64,000 nt of DNA from Verrucomicrobiota bacterium (GTDB taxonomy: Bacteria > Verrucomicrobiota > Verrucomicrobiia > Limisphaerales > UBA1096): positions 1 to 64,000 of the forward strand of contig JACNJE010000090.1 in NCBI GenBank assembly GCA_014382705.1. The letters are read 5' to 3'. A model generated the notes under the pieces. That model saw only the letters and a program-made list of their open reading frames with translations. It made no database searches and was not told where the DNA came from. Below, in pieces: positions 45,913 to 55,400 of this stretch. A program made the translations under genes and the position numbers. Numbering within the stretch: the first letter of the stretch is position 1; each line of letters opens with the position of its first letter.

Positions 45913-46064
45913 TGGCCAAGCGGAGTCGGCTGTCCATCCGCTGCCGGGGAGTAAATGAAAGAGAACCCCACACGGTCGAGACAATTTAACCGGCGCAATT
46001 TCCGGGGCGTTTTATTTCTCGAAACACCGGAGGGCTGGCGCTAGACTCCCGCCTCTCGCGCAAG

Positions 46065-46700
46065 GTGGAAAACCCAGAGGAAAACCAGGTTGAACCGTCC
46101 GACTCATCCGTCGGCGAATCCGTTGGCCAAGCGGAGGGACCGAGGGATCCATCGGAACCCGGCACGCCGGAGCCGGCCGGGGAACGGCGCGGCTTCATCA
46201 AGTTTCTCTGCGCATTTATCGGCACGCTTATCAGCGCGGTGCCGTTTGGCGCGGGTGTGTGGTCGTATCTCGATCCGTTGGCCAAGCGCAACAAGGGCGG
46301 CGGCGGGGGTGACGGTTTCGTCAGGGTCGCCTCGCTTGACGCGATTCCCGCTGACGGCACGCCGGCCAAGTTCTCCATCGTGGCTGACAAGGTGGATGCG
46401 TGGAACCGGTTCTCGAATGTCAGCATCGGCGCGGTGTATCTGCGGCTTGTCGATGGCATGCCAAGCGCGCTGCACACGGTCTGCCCGCACCTGGGCTGCT
46501 TCGTCGATTATCGGCCGGGTAAAAAAGATTTTTTCTGCCCGTGCCACAACAGCAATTTCAAGCTGGACGGCAGCATTGTCGAGGGTGTGAGCCCTCGTGC
46601 GATGGATGGACTCAGGATTGAGGTTCGCAACAAGACGGAGGTGTGGGTGAAATTCCAGAATTTTCAGCCCGGCCACAGCCACAAAGTCCCGGTGTCATGA
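46065..46700 (+). CDS. Rieske 2Fe-2S protein of a quinol:cytochrome c reductase
   Basis: TVCPHLGCFVDYRPGKKDFFCPCHNSNFKLDGSIVEG, N-terminal TM; GTG start. Confidence 0.9.
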   Translation: MENPEENQVEPSDSSVGESVGQAEGPRDPSEPGTPEPAGERRGFIKFLCAFIGTLISAVPFGAGVWSYLDPLAKRNKGGGGGDGFVRVASLDAIPADGTPAKFSIVADKVDAWNRFSNVSIGAVYLRLVDGMPSALHTVCPHLGCFVDYRPGKKDFFCPCHNSNFKLDGSIVEGVSPRAMDGLRIEVRNKTEVWVKFQNFQPGHSHKVPVS

Positions 46701-48676
46701 GGTCGCTGCTGGACTGGATCGACCACCGCACCGGCATCCGCAGCCTGACGCGCGAGGCGTTGTTCGAGAACATCCCCGGCGGCTCCCGCTGGCGCTACGT
46801 CTGGGGCAGCACGCTGACGTTCACGATCTTCGTGCAATTCATCACCGGCATTTTTTTGTGGATGGGGTACAGCGCCAGCTCCGGTGACGCGTGGGAGTCG
46901 GTCAATTACATCCAAAACGAGATGGCCGGCGGCTGGCTGCTGCGAGGCATCCACCACTGGATGGCGCAGCTCATGCCGGTGCTGTTGCTGCTGCACCTGA
47001 TGCAGGTCGTCGTGGACGGCGCGTACAAGGCGCCGCGCGAGGTGAATTACTGGTTCGGGGTCCTGTTGCTGCTGCTGGTGTTGGCCCTGTCGTTGACCGG
47101 CTACCTGCTGCCGTGGGATCAAAAGGGATTTTGGGCCACGAAGGTTGCCACCAACCTGATCACCCTCGTGCCGTTTGTCGGGCCGGAGCTGCAGCAGCTT
47201 GTGATCGGCGGCACCGAGTACGGGCACCACACGTTGACGCGTTTCTTCGCACTGCACGCCGGCGTGTTGCCGGGCCTGCTGGTGCTGCTGATCGTCGGGC
47301 ATATCTACCTGTTCCGCCGCCACGGCATCACGCCGGCCGAGCCGGTCACCAAGCGCGACGCCTATTTCTGGCCGGATCAGGTGTTCAAGGATGTTGTCGC
47401 CTGCCTCGCGGTCACGGTGGCGGTGCTGGCGGTGGTGCTCTGGTCTCACGGCGCGCATCTGGGTTCGCCGGCCGACCCGTCCGAGCCGTATTCCGCCGCG
47501 CGGCCGGACTGGTATTTCCTGTTCCTGTTCCAGTTCCTCAAGCTGCCGTTTTTTGCCGGGGAGAAAGAGGTGTGGGGCGCGATTTACATCCCCGGCATGG
47601 CCGTCGCCCTGATTTGCCTGATGCCGTTCATCGGCCGCTGGAAGCTGGGGCATGTGTTCAACGTCGGCGTCATCTTTGTGTTTCTCGGCGGCGCGGGCGC
47701 GCTGACGTACCTGGCCAAGCAGGAGGATGTCGACGGGCCGAACAGTGCCACGTATCTCAAGGGCGTGCTTGCTGACACCCGCGACGCCCAGCGCGTGACC
47801 GCCTTGGCCAGGGGCAGGGGCATCGAGTCCACCGCGTTGTCGCTGCTCAAGGATGACCCGAAAACGCAGGGCGCGCGTCTGTTCGCGCAGCACTGCGCGA
47901 GCTGCCACCGCTACGACGGCCACGACGGCCTGGCCGTGGAGTTGGCCAAGGCCGAATCACACGATGACTTGGCCAAGCGCACGGGAGTGTCGAGCCGCTT
48001 TCTCTCCGGCGACGCCGTTCATCCCGACTGGCTGGCACGAAAAACCGGCACGCAGGACGAATGGCAGCCGGTGAAGTCGGTTTTGAAGGCCAAGGCCGAA
48101 GGCCCATTCGACGTGATCGCCAGCGTGTCTCCACCGGAAAAACCGAGCGCTCCGGATTTGAACGGTTTCGCCACCCGCCAATGGATTCGTGACCTGCTCG
48201 ATCCCGATCAATACCTCAGCGCCCGCTACTTCGGAGGCACTGCGCATGGGGAGGGCGCGATGTACAAAAAATTTCTCAACCGCAAGGTTCGCAAGTACGA
48301 TGCCGAGGAAAAGGCGATGCTCGAGCTCGTCGTGTTCGCGCTTTCCGCAGAGGCCAAGCTCCTTTCACAGGCAGAGGACGACAAGGCCGATGCTGATAAA
48401 ATCAAGCAGGGCATCGACCACCTGATCGACGACATCGGCTGCGTGGACTGCCACGCGTTTGGCGAGCCGGATCCCGACGCCGACGGCCCCGACCTCACCG
48501 GCTACGGCTCGCGCCAATGGATCATCGACTTTGTGAAAAATCCGGAGCACGAAAAGTTTTATCCCGACAACAACGACCGCATGCCGGCGTTCGGCGTGAA
48601 AAAGATTTTGACCGACAAAGAGGTCGGCCTGATCGCCGACTGGCTGCGAGGCGACTACTTCGAGCCGGTTCGCTGA
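46697..48676 (+). CDS. Cytochrome b fused to two C-terminal c-type heme domains
   Basis: TGYLLPWDQKGFWATKVATNL, ARPDWYFLFLFQFLKLP, CASCH and CVDCH heme sites; overlaps the Rieske stop. Confidence 0.9.
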   Translation: MRSLLDWIDHRTGIRSLTREALFENIPGGSRWRYVWGSTLTFTIFVQFITGIFLWMGYSASSGDAWESVNYIQNEMAGGWLLRGIHHWMAQLMPVLLLLHLMQVVVDGAYKAPREVNYWFGVLLLLLVLALSLTGYLLPWDQKGFWATKVATNLITLVPFVGPELQQLVIGGTEYGHHTLTRFFALHAGVLPGLLVLLIVGHIYLFRRHGITPAEPVTKRDAYFWPDQVFKDVVACLAVTVAVLAVVLWSHGAHLGSPADPSEPYSAARPDWYFLFLFQFLKLPFFAGEKEVWGAIYIPGMAVALICLMPFIGRWKLGHVFNVGVIFVFLGGAGALTYLAKQEDVDGPNSATYLKGVLADTRDAQRVTALARGRGIESTALSLLKDDPKTQGARLFAQHCASCHRYDGHDGLAVELAKAESHDDLAKRTGVSSRFLSGDAVHPDWLARKTGTQDEWQPVKSVLKAKAEGPFDVIASVSPPEKPSAPDLNGFATRQWIRDLLDPDQYLSARYFGGTAHGEGAMYKKFLNRKVRKYDAEEKAMLELVVFALSAEAKLLSQAEDDKADADKIKQGIDHLIDDIGCVDCHAFGEPDPDADGPDLTGYGSRQWIIDFVKNPEHEKFYPDNNDRMPAFGVKKILTDKEVGLIADWLRGDYFEPVR

Positions 48677-48691
48677 ACCCCGCGCTTGGCC

Positions 48692-49312
48692 ATGGACACC
48701 GCCAAAGCCATTCGCCACCTTAAAAAAGTCGATCCCGACTTGGACAGGGTCATCCGGCACATTGGCCCGAGCGATCTCAAGCCGGACAAGAGCCGCACGA
48801 TATACGCCTCACTCGTCCGCTCGATCGTGTACCAGCAACTCACCGGCAAAGTGGCGGCGATCATCTTCGGCCGGTTTCTTGAGCTGTTCCCTGGCCGGAA
48901 ATTCCCCGAACCGGAGAGGGTGTTGCGAAAGCCGTTCGAGCAATTGCGCGGCGTCGGGCTTTCCAACCAAAAAGCCAGCTACATTCGCAACATCGCCCAA
49001 GCGGCGAATGACGGCATTGTGCCGGACTCGCGCCGGGCCAACCGCATGAGCGACGACGAGTTGATCGAGCAACTGACCTCCATCAAGGGTGTTGGCCGAT
49101 GGACAGTCGAGATGCTGCTCATCTTCCGGCTGGGCCGGCCCGACGTGCTGCCGGCGACTGATTACGGTGTCCAGAAAGGCTTCGCCTTGGCCAAGCGCTT
49201 GGCCGAACTCCCCAAGCCGAAAGAACTGCTCGCTGCCGGCGAACGGTGGGCACCGTACCGCACCACCGCCGCTTGGTACCTCTGGCGCACCACTGACACC
49301 GCTACGCCTTAA
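48692..49312 (+). CDS. DNA-3-methyladenine glycosylase (AlkA/HhH-GPD)
   Basis: LVRSIVYQQLTGKVAAIIFGRFLE, TSIKGVGRWTVEMLLIFRLGRPDVLPATDYGVQKG, PYRTTAAWYLWR. Confidence 0.9.
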   Translation: MDTAKAIRHLKKVDPDLDRVIRHIGPSDLKPDKSRTIYASLVRSIVYQQLTGKVAAIIFGRFLELFPGRKFPEPERVLRKPFEQLRGVGLSNQKASYIRNIAQAANDGIVPDSRRANRMSDDELIEQLTSIKGVGRWTVEMLLIFRLGRPDVLPATDYGVQKGFALAKRLAELPKPKELLAAGERWAPYRTTAAWYLWRTTDTATP

Positions 49313-49328
49313 AGCCAAGCGCTTGGCT
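49313..49328. repeat. Iterated motif filling the whole gap between two convergent stop codons
   Basis: AGCCAAGCGCTTGGCT 16-bp palindrome between AlkA TAA (49310-49312) and the MFS stop (49327-49329 on the minus strand). Confidence 0.9.
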
Positions 49329-50583
49329 ACTCGCTGATCTCCTCGGTCACGGCTTGGGTGGGGTGATTTTCCCGGGTCTGTTTGATGGTCGGGATCAGCA
49401 GGAGGGCGGAGAGGAGGATCAACCCGCCGCTGATCTGGCTCAGGCTGCTAACGGCTAGGCCGGAGGCCAGAACGCTGAAGCCGATCACCGGAGCGAGCAC
49501 GCCCCGGACGCCGGTGAAAAAGGTGTGTACTGACATATAGTCGGCCACGCGGTTGGGCGGCGCGAGCTTGGTCACCCACAGGCCCCACGCGATGTCGCCG
49601 CCGGCGTGCGCGATGCCGAAGCAGATTTGCCCGGCCACCATGCCGGCCATCGTGTCGCTGTTGAAGAAGATGAGGATCCCCGCCGCGAAAAACAAGTTCA
49701 GCACGGCGCGAAGCAGGAAGATGTTGATCCGGTCGAACATCCATCCCCAGAACGGGTTGAGCAGGAGCCGGAACACATTCGGGATGACCAGCGTAAGCGC
49801 GGCGATGACGAACTCGCTTTTTTCCAGGCCGTAAACCGGGTTGGCCAGGTAGTCGACCCGGATCGGGATCATCATCAGGTTCCCGAAGCCCATCATCATC
49901 CAGCAGATCAGCGCGTGCCGGAAGAGCCGGTCGCTCCGCGCGAAGCGCAGCGCCCGGAACGGATGCCCGCCGGCGTCGCCCTCGAGCGGCCGGGACGGCA
50001 GTTGTCTCAAGCAATGCCACGACCCCAGGAACGCGAGGCCGAAGATCACCAGCAGCCAGCGGTAGCTGCCCAGGCTGGCCTGCCCGTCGGCGCCGGTTTG
50101 GGTGAGCACCCACCCGGCGAGAAAGCTGAACACCCCGGCGGCGAGCACCCGGAACGACACCGCCCGCGCAAAATAATGCCCGCGCCTGGCGTCGGGATAA
50201 TTGTCGCGGAACACCTGCGTGAGCAGCGGGATCGCGCCGGTCGAGCACGACATCGCCACGATGCTCCCGACGGCGAACAACGGCAGCCACGGCACGGCGG
50301 CCATCAGGAAAAACAACGCCGCGCCGAGCAGCGCCATGCGGGCGGCCGCGGTGGCGGCGGGAAGTCCGCGCGACTGGACCACGGTGACGACCACCGGCGT
50401 GAGCAGCAGGCCCACACTGGCGGCGGTTGCGACCAGCGCCTTGCCCACCAGCCCCGTCTCCCCAAACCCCTTGACCACGGTCAGCAGGAGGAACGTGGTG
50501 CCGGCGGTCTCGAGAATGCCGTTGCTGATGGCCCGGCGCTGCTCGAGTTTGAAGGTGGCTTGGGTCCGCTCGGCAAGATTCAT
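49327..50583 (-). CDS. MFS transporter
   Basis: ~12 hydrophobic helices; 418 aa; MFS-like organisation. Confidence 0.8.
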   Translation of the reverse strand: MNLAERTQATFKLEQRRAISNGILETAGTTFLLLTVVKGFGETGLVGKALVATAASVGLLLTPVVVTVVQSRGLPAATAAARMALLGAALFFLMAAVPWLPLFAVGSIVAMSCSTGAIPLLTQVFRDNYPDARRGHYFARAVSFRVLAAGVFSFLAGWVLTQTGADGQASLGSYRWLLVIFGLAFLGSWHCLRQLPSRPLEGDAGGHPFRALRFARSDRLFRHALICWMMMGFGNLMMIPIRVDYLANPVYGLEKSEFVIAALTLVIPNVFRLLLNPFWGWMFDRINIFLLRAVLNLFFAAGILIFFNSDTMAGMVAGQICFGIAHAGGDIAWGLWVTKLAPPNRVADYMSVHTFFTGVRGVLAPVIGFSVLASGLAVSSLSQISGGLILLSALLLIPTIKQTRENHPTQAVTEEISE

Positions 50584-50677
50584 CCGGGATGCGCATTGTC
50601 CACGAATCGGGCCGGTTGGCGATGCATAAAAAAAGCGCCGCCTCGCCCTTGCCGCGCGAACCGGCTACAACAGCGCC

Positions 50678-52309
50678 GTGCCGGGAGTGGTAGCCATCGT
50701 CGGTCGGCCCAATGTCGGGAAGTCGGCCCTGTTCAATTGTATTGCGCGCAGGCGCGTTGCGATCGTGCATGACCGTCCCGGCGTCACGCGCGACCGGCTC
50801 AGTGCCGAGGTCGAGTGGCTGGGGCACCCGTTCACGCTGGTGGACACGGGCGGCATCGGCTTGCTCAAGGGCGAGCGGGGCGGGGACGACTTTGCGCGGG
50901 AGATCGTCACCCAGGTCGAGGTCGCGCTCGAGGACGTGGACGTGATTTTACTCGTCGTCAGCGTGCAGGAGGGTGTCGCACCGATGGATTTCGAGGTGGC
51001 GGCCATGCTCCGCGAGGCCGGCAAGCCGGTGTTCGTGATGGTCAACAAGGTGGACACCGCCGCGCACGAGCCGGGCGTCGACGAGTTCGCCGAGCTGGGC
51101 TTCGAGCGGCTGTTCCCGGTCAGCGCGCTGCACGCGCGGGGCATCGACCTGCCGCTTGGCCAGGCGGTCGGCCTGTTGCCAGAGCGCTTGGCCAAGCCGG
51201 AGGAGCCGGCCGATGCCGAGCCGCCGCTCAACATCGCCATCGTCGGCCGCCCGAATGTCGGCAAGTCGTCGATCATCAACGCCCTCACTCGTTCGGAGCG
51301 GGTCATCGTCAGCGAGATTTCCGGCACCACGCGCGACGCCATCGACGTGCCGTTCGAGGTCGAGACCGACGGCGTCCGGCAGCGCTACAACCTCATCGAC
51401 ACCGCCGGCATCCGCAAGCGGCGGCGTATCAAGGATGCGGTGGAGTTTTTCAGCGTCAACCGTTCCGACAAGGCCATCGAGCGGTGCGACCTCGCCGTGC
51501 TGGTGATGGACGCCGCCGAGGGCGTCACCGAGCAGGACAAAAAAATCTGCGACCGCATCACCGAGACCGGCTGCGCCTGCGTCATCGTCGTCAACAAGTG
51601 GGATCTGTTCCGGGCCGGACTGGAGAAGGCCCGAAAGCAGGAGGCCAAAAAGAGCGCCGCGCAGGGCGGCCGAAAGGTCAGCCGCAAGAAACAGGAACAG
51701 CTCATGTACGACGAGTTCGGCAAATGGGTGAAGTCGAACCTGTTTTTCATCGACTATGCGCCGGTGATTTTCACGTCCGCGATCGAGGGGTTCCAGCTCG
51801 ACCGCCTGCTTGAGGCGATCCGCTACGTCAGTTCGCAGCTCCAGAAAACCACGCCGACGAGCCTGCTCAACCGCACGCTGCAGTCTGCGCTGGAGCGCAA
51901 CCCCGCGCCCAGCTCAAAGGGCCACCGGCTCAAGCTCTTTTACGCCACACAGGTTCAGTCGAAGCCGCCGACGTTTCTGCTTTTTGTCAACCGCAAGGAG
52001 CTGCTGAGCGACAACTATTCGCGCTACCTCATCGGCGTGCTGCGCAAGGCGTTCGGCTTCGAGGGCTGCCATATCCGGCTCGTGGCCAAGCCGCGCCCGA
52101 AAAGCATCGAGCCGGTCCGCCGCAAAACGACGGTCAAAAGCCGGACGAGCAAAAAAGTCACCAAGCGCGAAATCCAAAAAATCCGCGACGAGACCAAGCG
52201 CAAGAAGGATGCGAAGAAAAAAGCCATCCGAAAAGGCGCCAAGCCACCCGGAGCCAAGCGCCCCAAAAAACGCCCTGCCAAAAAAGACCGCCCCCGAAAG
52301 TCACCCTAA
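50678..52309 (+). CDS. der: Ribosome biogenesis GTPase Der (double Era-like GTPase)
   Basis: VAIVGRPNVGKSALFN, DTGGIG, NIAIVGRPNVGKSSIIN, DTAGIRKRRRI, NKWDL; Lys/Arg-rich tail. Confidence 0.96.
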   Translation: MPGVVAIVGRPNVGKSALFNCIARRRVAIVHDRPGVTRDRLSAEVEWLGHPFTLVDTGGIGLLKGERGGDDFAREIVTQVEVALEDVDVILLVVSVQEGVAPMDFEVAAMLREAGKPVFVMVNKVDTAAHEPGVDEFAELGFERLFPVSALHARGIDLPLGQAVGLLPERLAKPEEPADAEPPLNIAIVGRPNVGKSSIINALTRSERVIVSEISGTTRDAIDVPFEVETDGVRQRYNLIDTAGIRKRRRIKDAVEFFSVNRSDKAIERCDLAVLVMDAAEGVTEQDKKICDRITETGCACVIVVNKWDLFRAGLEKARKQEAKKSAAQGGRKVSRKKQEQLMYDEFGKWVKSNLFFIDYAPVIFTSAIEGFQLDRLLEAIRYVSSQLQKTTPTSLLNRTLQSALERNPAPSSKGHRLKLFYATQVQSKPPTFLLFVNRKELLSDNYSRYLIGVLRKAFGFEGCHIRLVAKPRPKSIEPVRRKTTVKSRTSKKVTKREIQKIRDETKRKKDAKKKAIRKGAKPPGAKRPKKRPAKKDRPRKSP

Positions 52310-52323
52310 CGCTTGGCCAAGCG
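52310..52323. repeat. Iterated palindrome, perfect 14-mer immediately after the der stop codon
   Basis: CGCTTGGCCAAGCG directly following TAA at 52307-52309. Confidence 0.9.
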
Positions 52324-52337
52324 CGAGCGAGATCCAC

Positions 52338-52471
52338 GGGAGGGGCGAGTTCCACCTCGCCCCAAATCCCCTGTCAAACAAACATGGATGAACAGGGTGG
52401 ACGGGAATGGTTTTGTGCTGCCTGTGCAGCAACTTTGGTTATTTTGGGGCAAGGTGGAACTTGCCCCTCCC
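52338..52471. repeat. Intergenic inverted-repeat element (REP/BIME-like)
   Basis: GGGAGGGGCGAGTTCCACCTCGCCCC (52338-52363) and GGGGCAAGGTGGAACTTGCCCCTCCC (52446-52471), inverted copies with 2 mismatches, each itself a hairpin. Confidence 0.75.
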
Positions 52472-52479
52472 AGCCGGGG

Positions 52480-55400
52480 CTACGGCTGGGCCAAGCGGTG
52501 GAGTTCGTTGGCGACCTGGCCGATCACTTCGGGCCAAGCGCCGGCGGTTTGCTGCCGGAACAGTCTTGTGTTCGGGTACCACGGCGTGTCGCCGCGACCG
52601 AGCAGCCAGCGCCAGTCGGCGGCGAACGGCAGCAGCACCCACGTCGGTTTGCCCAGCGCGCCGGCCAAGTGCGCCATGGCGGTGTCCACCGTCACGACCA
52701 AATCCATCGACCCGATCAACCTCGCGGTCGAGGCGAAGTCGCTGATGTGCGGCGAAAGGTCGGTGACGCAGTCGGTGGCATCGATGATTCGGCGGGCCTC
52801 GTCGCTGGGCTCCAGTTGCAGGTTGAACCAAGCGAAATCGCCGCACGCGCCGAGCAACTCAGCAAGCAGCCCGGCCGGCAGCGAGCGGTTGTCGGCCCAC
52901 GAGCGGCTGCGGCCGGCCCAGACCACGCCGATTTTTAGCGTGCCGACATCGGGCGCGACTCCCGCCGGTTCTGCGAAAAGGTAGCGGCCGTTTTCGCCGT
53001 TGGGCACAGTCTCCGGCGTGGTGCCAAACGCCAGCGGCGCGCTCAGCATCGGCAGCGCGAAGTCGGCACTTGGCACCGGTTCGCCCGGTTCGAAAACCTG
53101 CGACACGCCGGGGAGCGTTTGCAGGAGGGCGCTCAATCCCGGCTGGCACTCAATCACGACGCTCGCACCGGCGTTGGCTAAGTGAGGTGCGTAGCGGCAA
53201 AACTGCAGCGTGTCGCCAAATCCCTGCTCGGCGAACAGCAGCAGCGTTTTGCCGGCAAGTGGCTCGCCGTTCCAGCGGGGGATGCCGGGGTGCCTGGGCG
53301 CGAAGAGCGAATTGTCGGTCTGCCAACGCGCCTCGTAATGTTTCCAACCGTCGTTCCAGCGGCCGGCGGCCAACTCGGCGATCGCGAGGTTGAATGGCCC
53401 GTCCGGGTTGCGCGGCTCGGCGGCAATGAAATCGTTGAAAGCGGCGATGGCTTCCTCCACGCAGTTTTGCGCCTGCAACGCGACACCGAGGTTGAGCAGC
53501 GTATCGGGATGCCCGGGATGATGCCGGAGCACCGAGCGGCAGGTGGCTTCGGCGGCGGCGGGGTCGTCGCGCTCGAGTTGCAGCTTGGCCATGTTGACGC
53601 CGGCCATCGGCTGCCCCGGCTGCCCCTGCAGGATGTGCCAGAAACATTCCTCGGCGAGCGCGGATTCCCCAAGGTCGCGGAGCGTGAGGCCGAGGTTGAC
53701 CATGGCGTCGGTGTAGTCGCCGTCGAGATCGACGGCCCGCTTGTAGGCTTGGGCGGCGGTGAGGTAGTCGCCCCCGTCCTGCGCGACTTGGCCAAGGTTG
53801 AACTGCGCTGCGGCGAGGGCGGGGTTAAGCCGGGTCGCCCGCCGGTAGTCGCGCCGGGCCTCGGCCGCGTGGCCAAGCGCGTAGTGGGCATTGCCGCGGT
53901 TGAAATGAAAGTCGGCGCAGCCGGACTGCAACCCGATGGCACGGTCGTACGGGCCAAGCGCCTGCTCCGCTTGGCCAAGGCCGGAGAGCAGCAGGCCAAG
54001 CTCGTGGTGGTTCTCGGCGTCGTCCGGCTGCAACTCGATGGCGCGCTCGAGGCTTGTCCGCGCCGGGTCAGCCTGACCGTTTTCGCGGAGCACCCCGGCG
54101 AGCAACCGGAGGAGGGTCGTGTTTTCGGGGTCGGCCTCGGCGGCGAGTTGGTACTGCTCGATCGCTTGGCCAAGCCGGCCCTGCTGCTGGCAGTCGATCG
54201 CCTTGGCCAAGAGGCGGGAGGCGGCCGGGGAGGGCTGTTGCCGCAGCGCGGCAGCCACGTCGGCGATGACGCTGTCCCAGTCTCCGGGCCGGGGTTGGCG
54301 GAAAATGCGCATCGTCGGATACCACGGGCTGTCGCTGCGGTTCTCCAGCCAGCGCCATTCACCGGCATACGGCAGCAGCAGCCAGACTGACCGGCCCAGC
54401 GCGCCGGCCAAATGCGCCACGGCGGTGTCGATGGTGATGACAAGATCGAGTTGTCGCAGCAACAACGCAGTGGCCGCGAAATCGGTCATCCGGGAGTCCA
54501 AATTGGTGACATCGCCAAGCTGCGCCGAGTCGGCGGGATTAGGTTTTTTTTGGAGGCTGTAAAATTGGGCGGTGTTTGATCTGGTCAGCTTGGCCAGCGC
54601 AACGATTGGCACTTCGCGCGACTCGGGCCGGTTCGCCCGCCGTGAGCCGCGCCAGACGATCCCGACCGCCAGTTTATCCTGTTGGCGGCCCGGCAACGGA
54701 ATGCCCGGGCCGGCCTTGAGCGGATTCATGAACTCGTTGCCGGGAATGGAACCGGCGTCACAGCCGAACACGCGCGGGAGACTGAGCAGCGGACATTGCA
54801 GGTCGTGGGCCGGGGGGTGTTCACCGCGGGGGATGACCTTGTCGATCCCGTCGATGCACCGCATCAGCGGGGCCAGCTCGGGCTGGCACTCGAACAGGAT
54901 GCGCCCGCCCCGTTGTTCGATCATCGGGAGGAACCGCGCAAACTGGATCGTGTCGCCGAAGCCCTGCTCCGCCCAGACGAGGAGGGTTTGCCCATCGAGC
55001 GACCCGCCGTTCCAACAGGGCTTGTCGAGGCGCGACTGGAGACTGTTGTAATGGGGCATCAGCAGCCGGTTCTCGTAGGCGGCCCAGCCGTTGGCGAAGT
55101 CGCCGGTTCGCAACAGCGCCAGTGACAGGTTGAACGCGATGCCGGGGGAGTCCGGGGCGAGTTGCCGCGCCTGTTCGTGCCGCTTCAGCGCCTCTGCCGG
55201 CTGGCCCAGCGCCATCAAGATGTTTCCGAGATTGGAAAACGATTCCGCGTGGTCCGGGAACTGGCTGACGAGTTTCTCAAAGACCAGTCGGGCTTTCTCG
55301 AATCGACCGTCACGCTTGAGTTGCAGTCCCTCCTCCGACAGAACGGGCAGCGTTTTGTCCGTGGACTCAAGGCGCAGTGCGAACCGCACCGTGTCAATGA

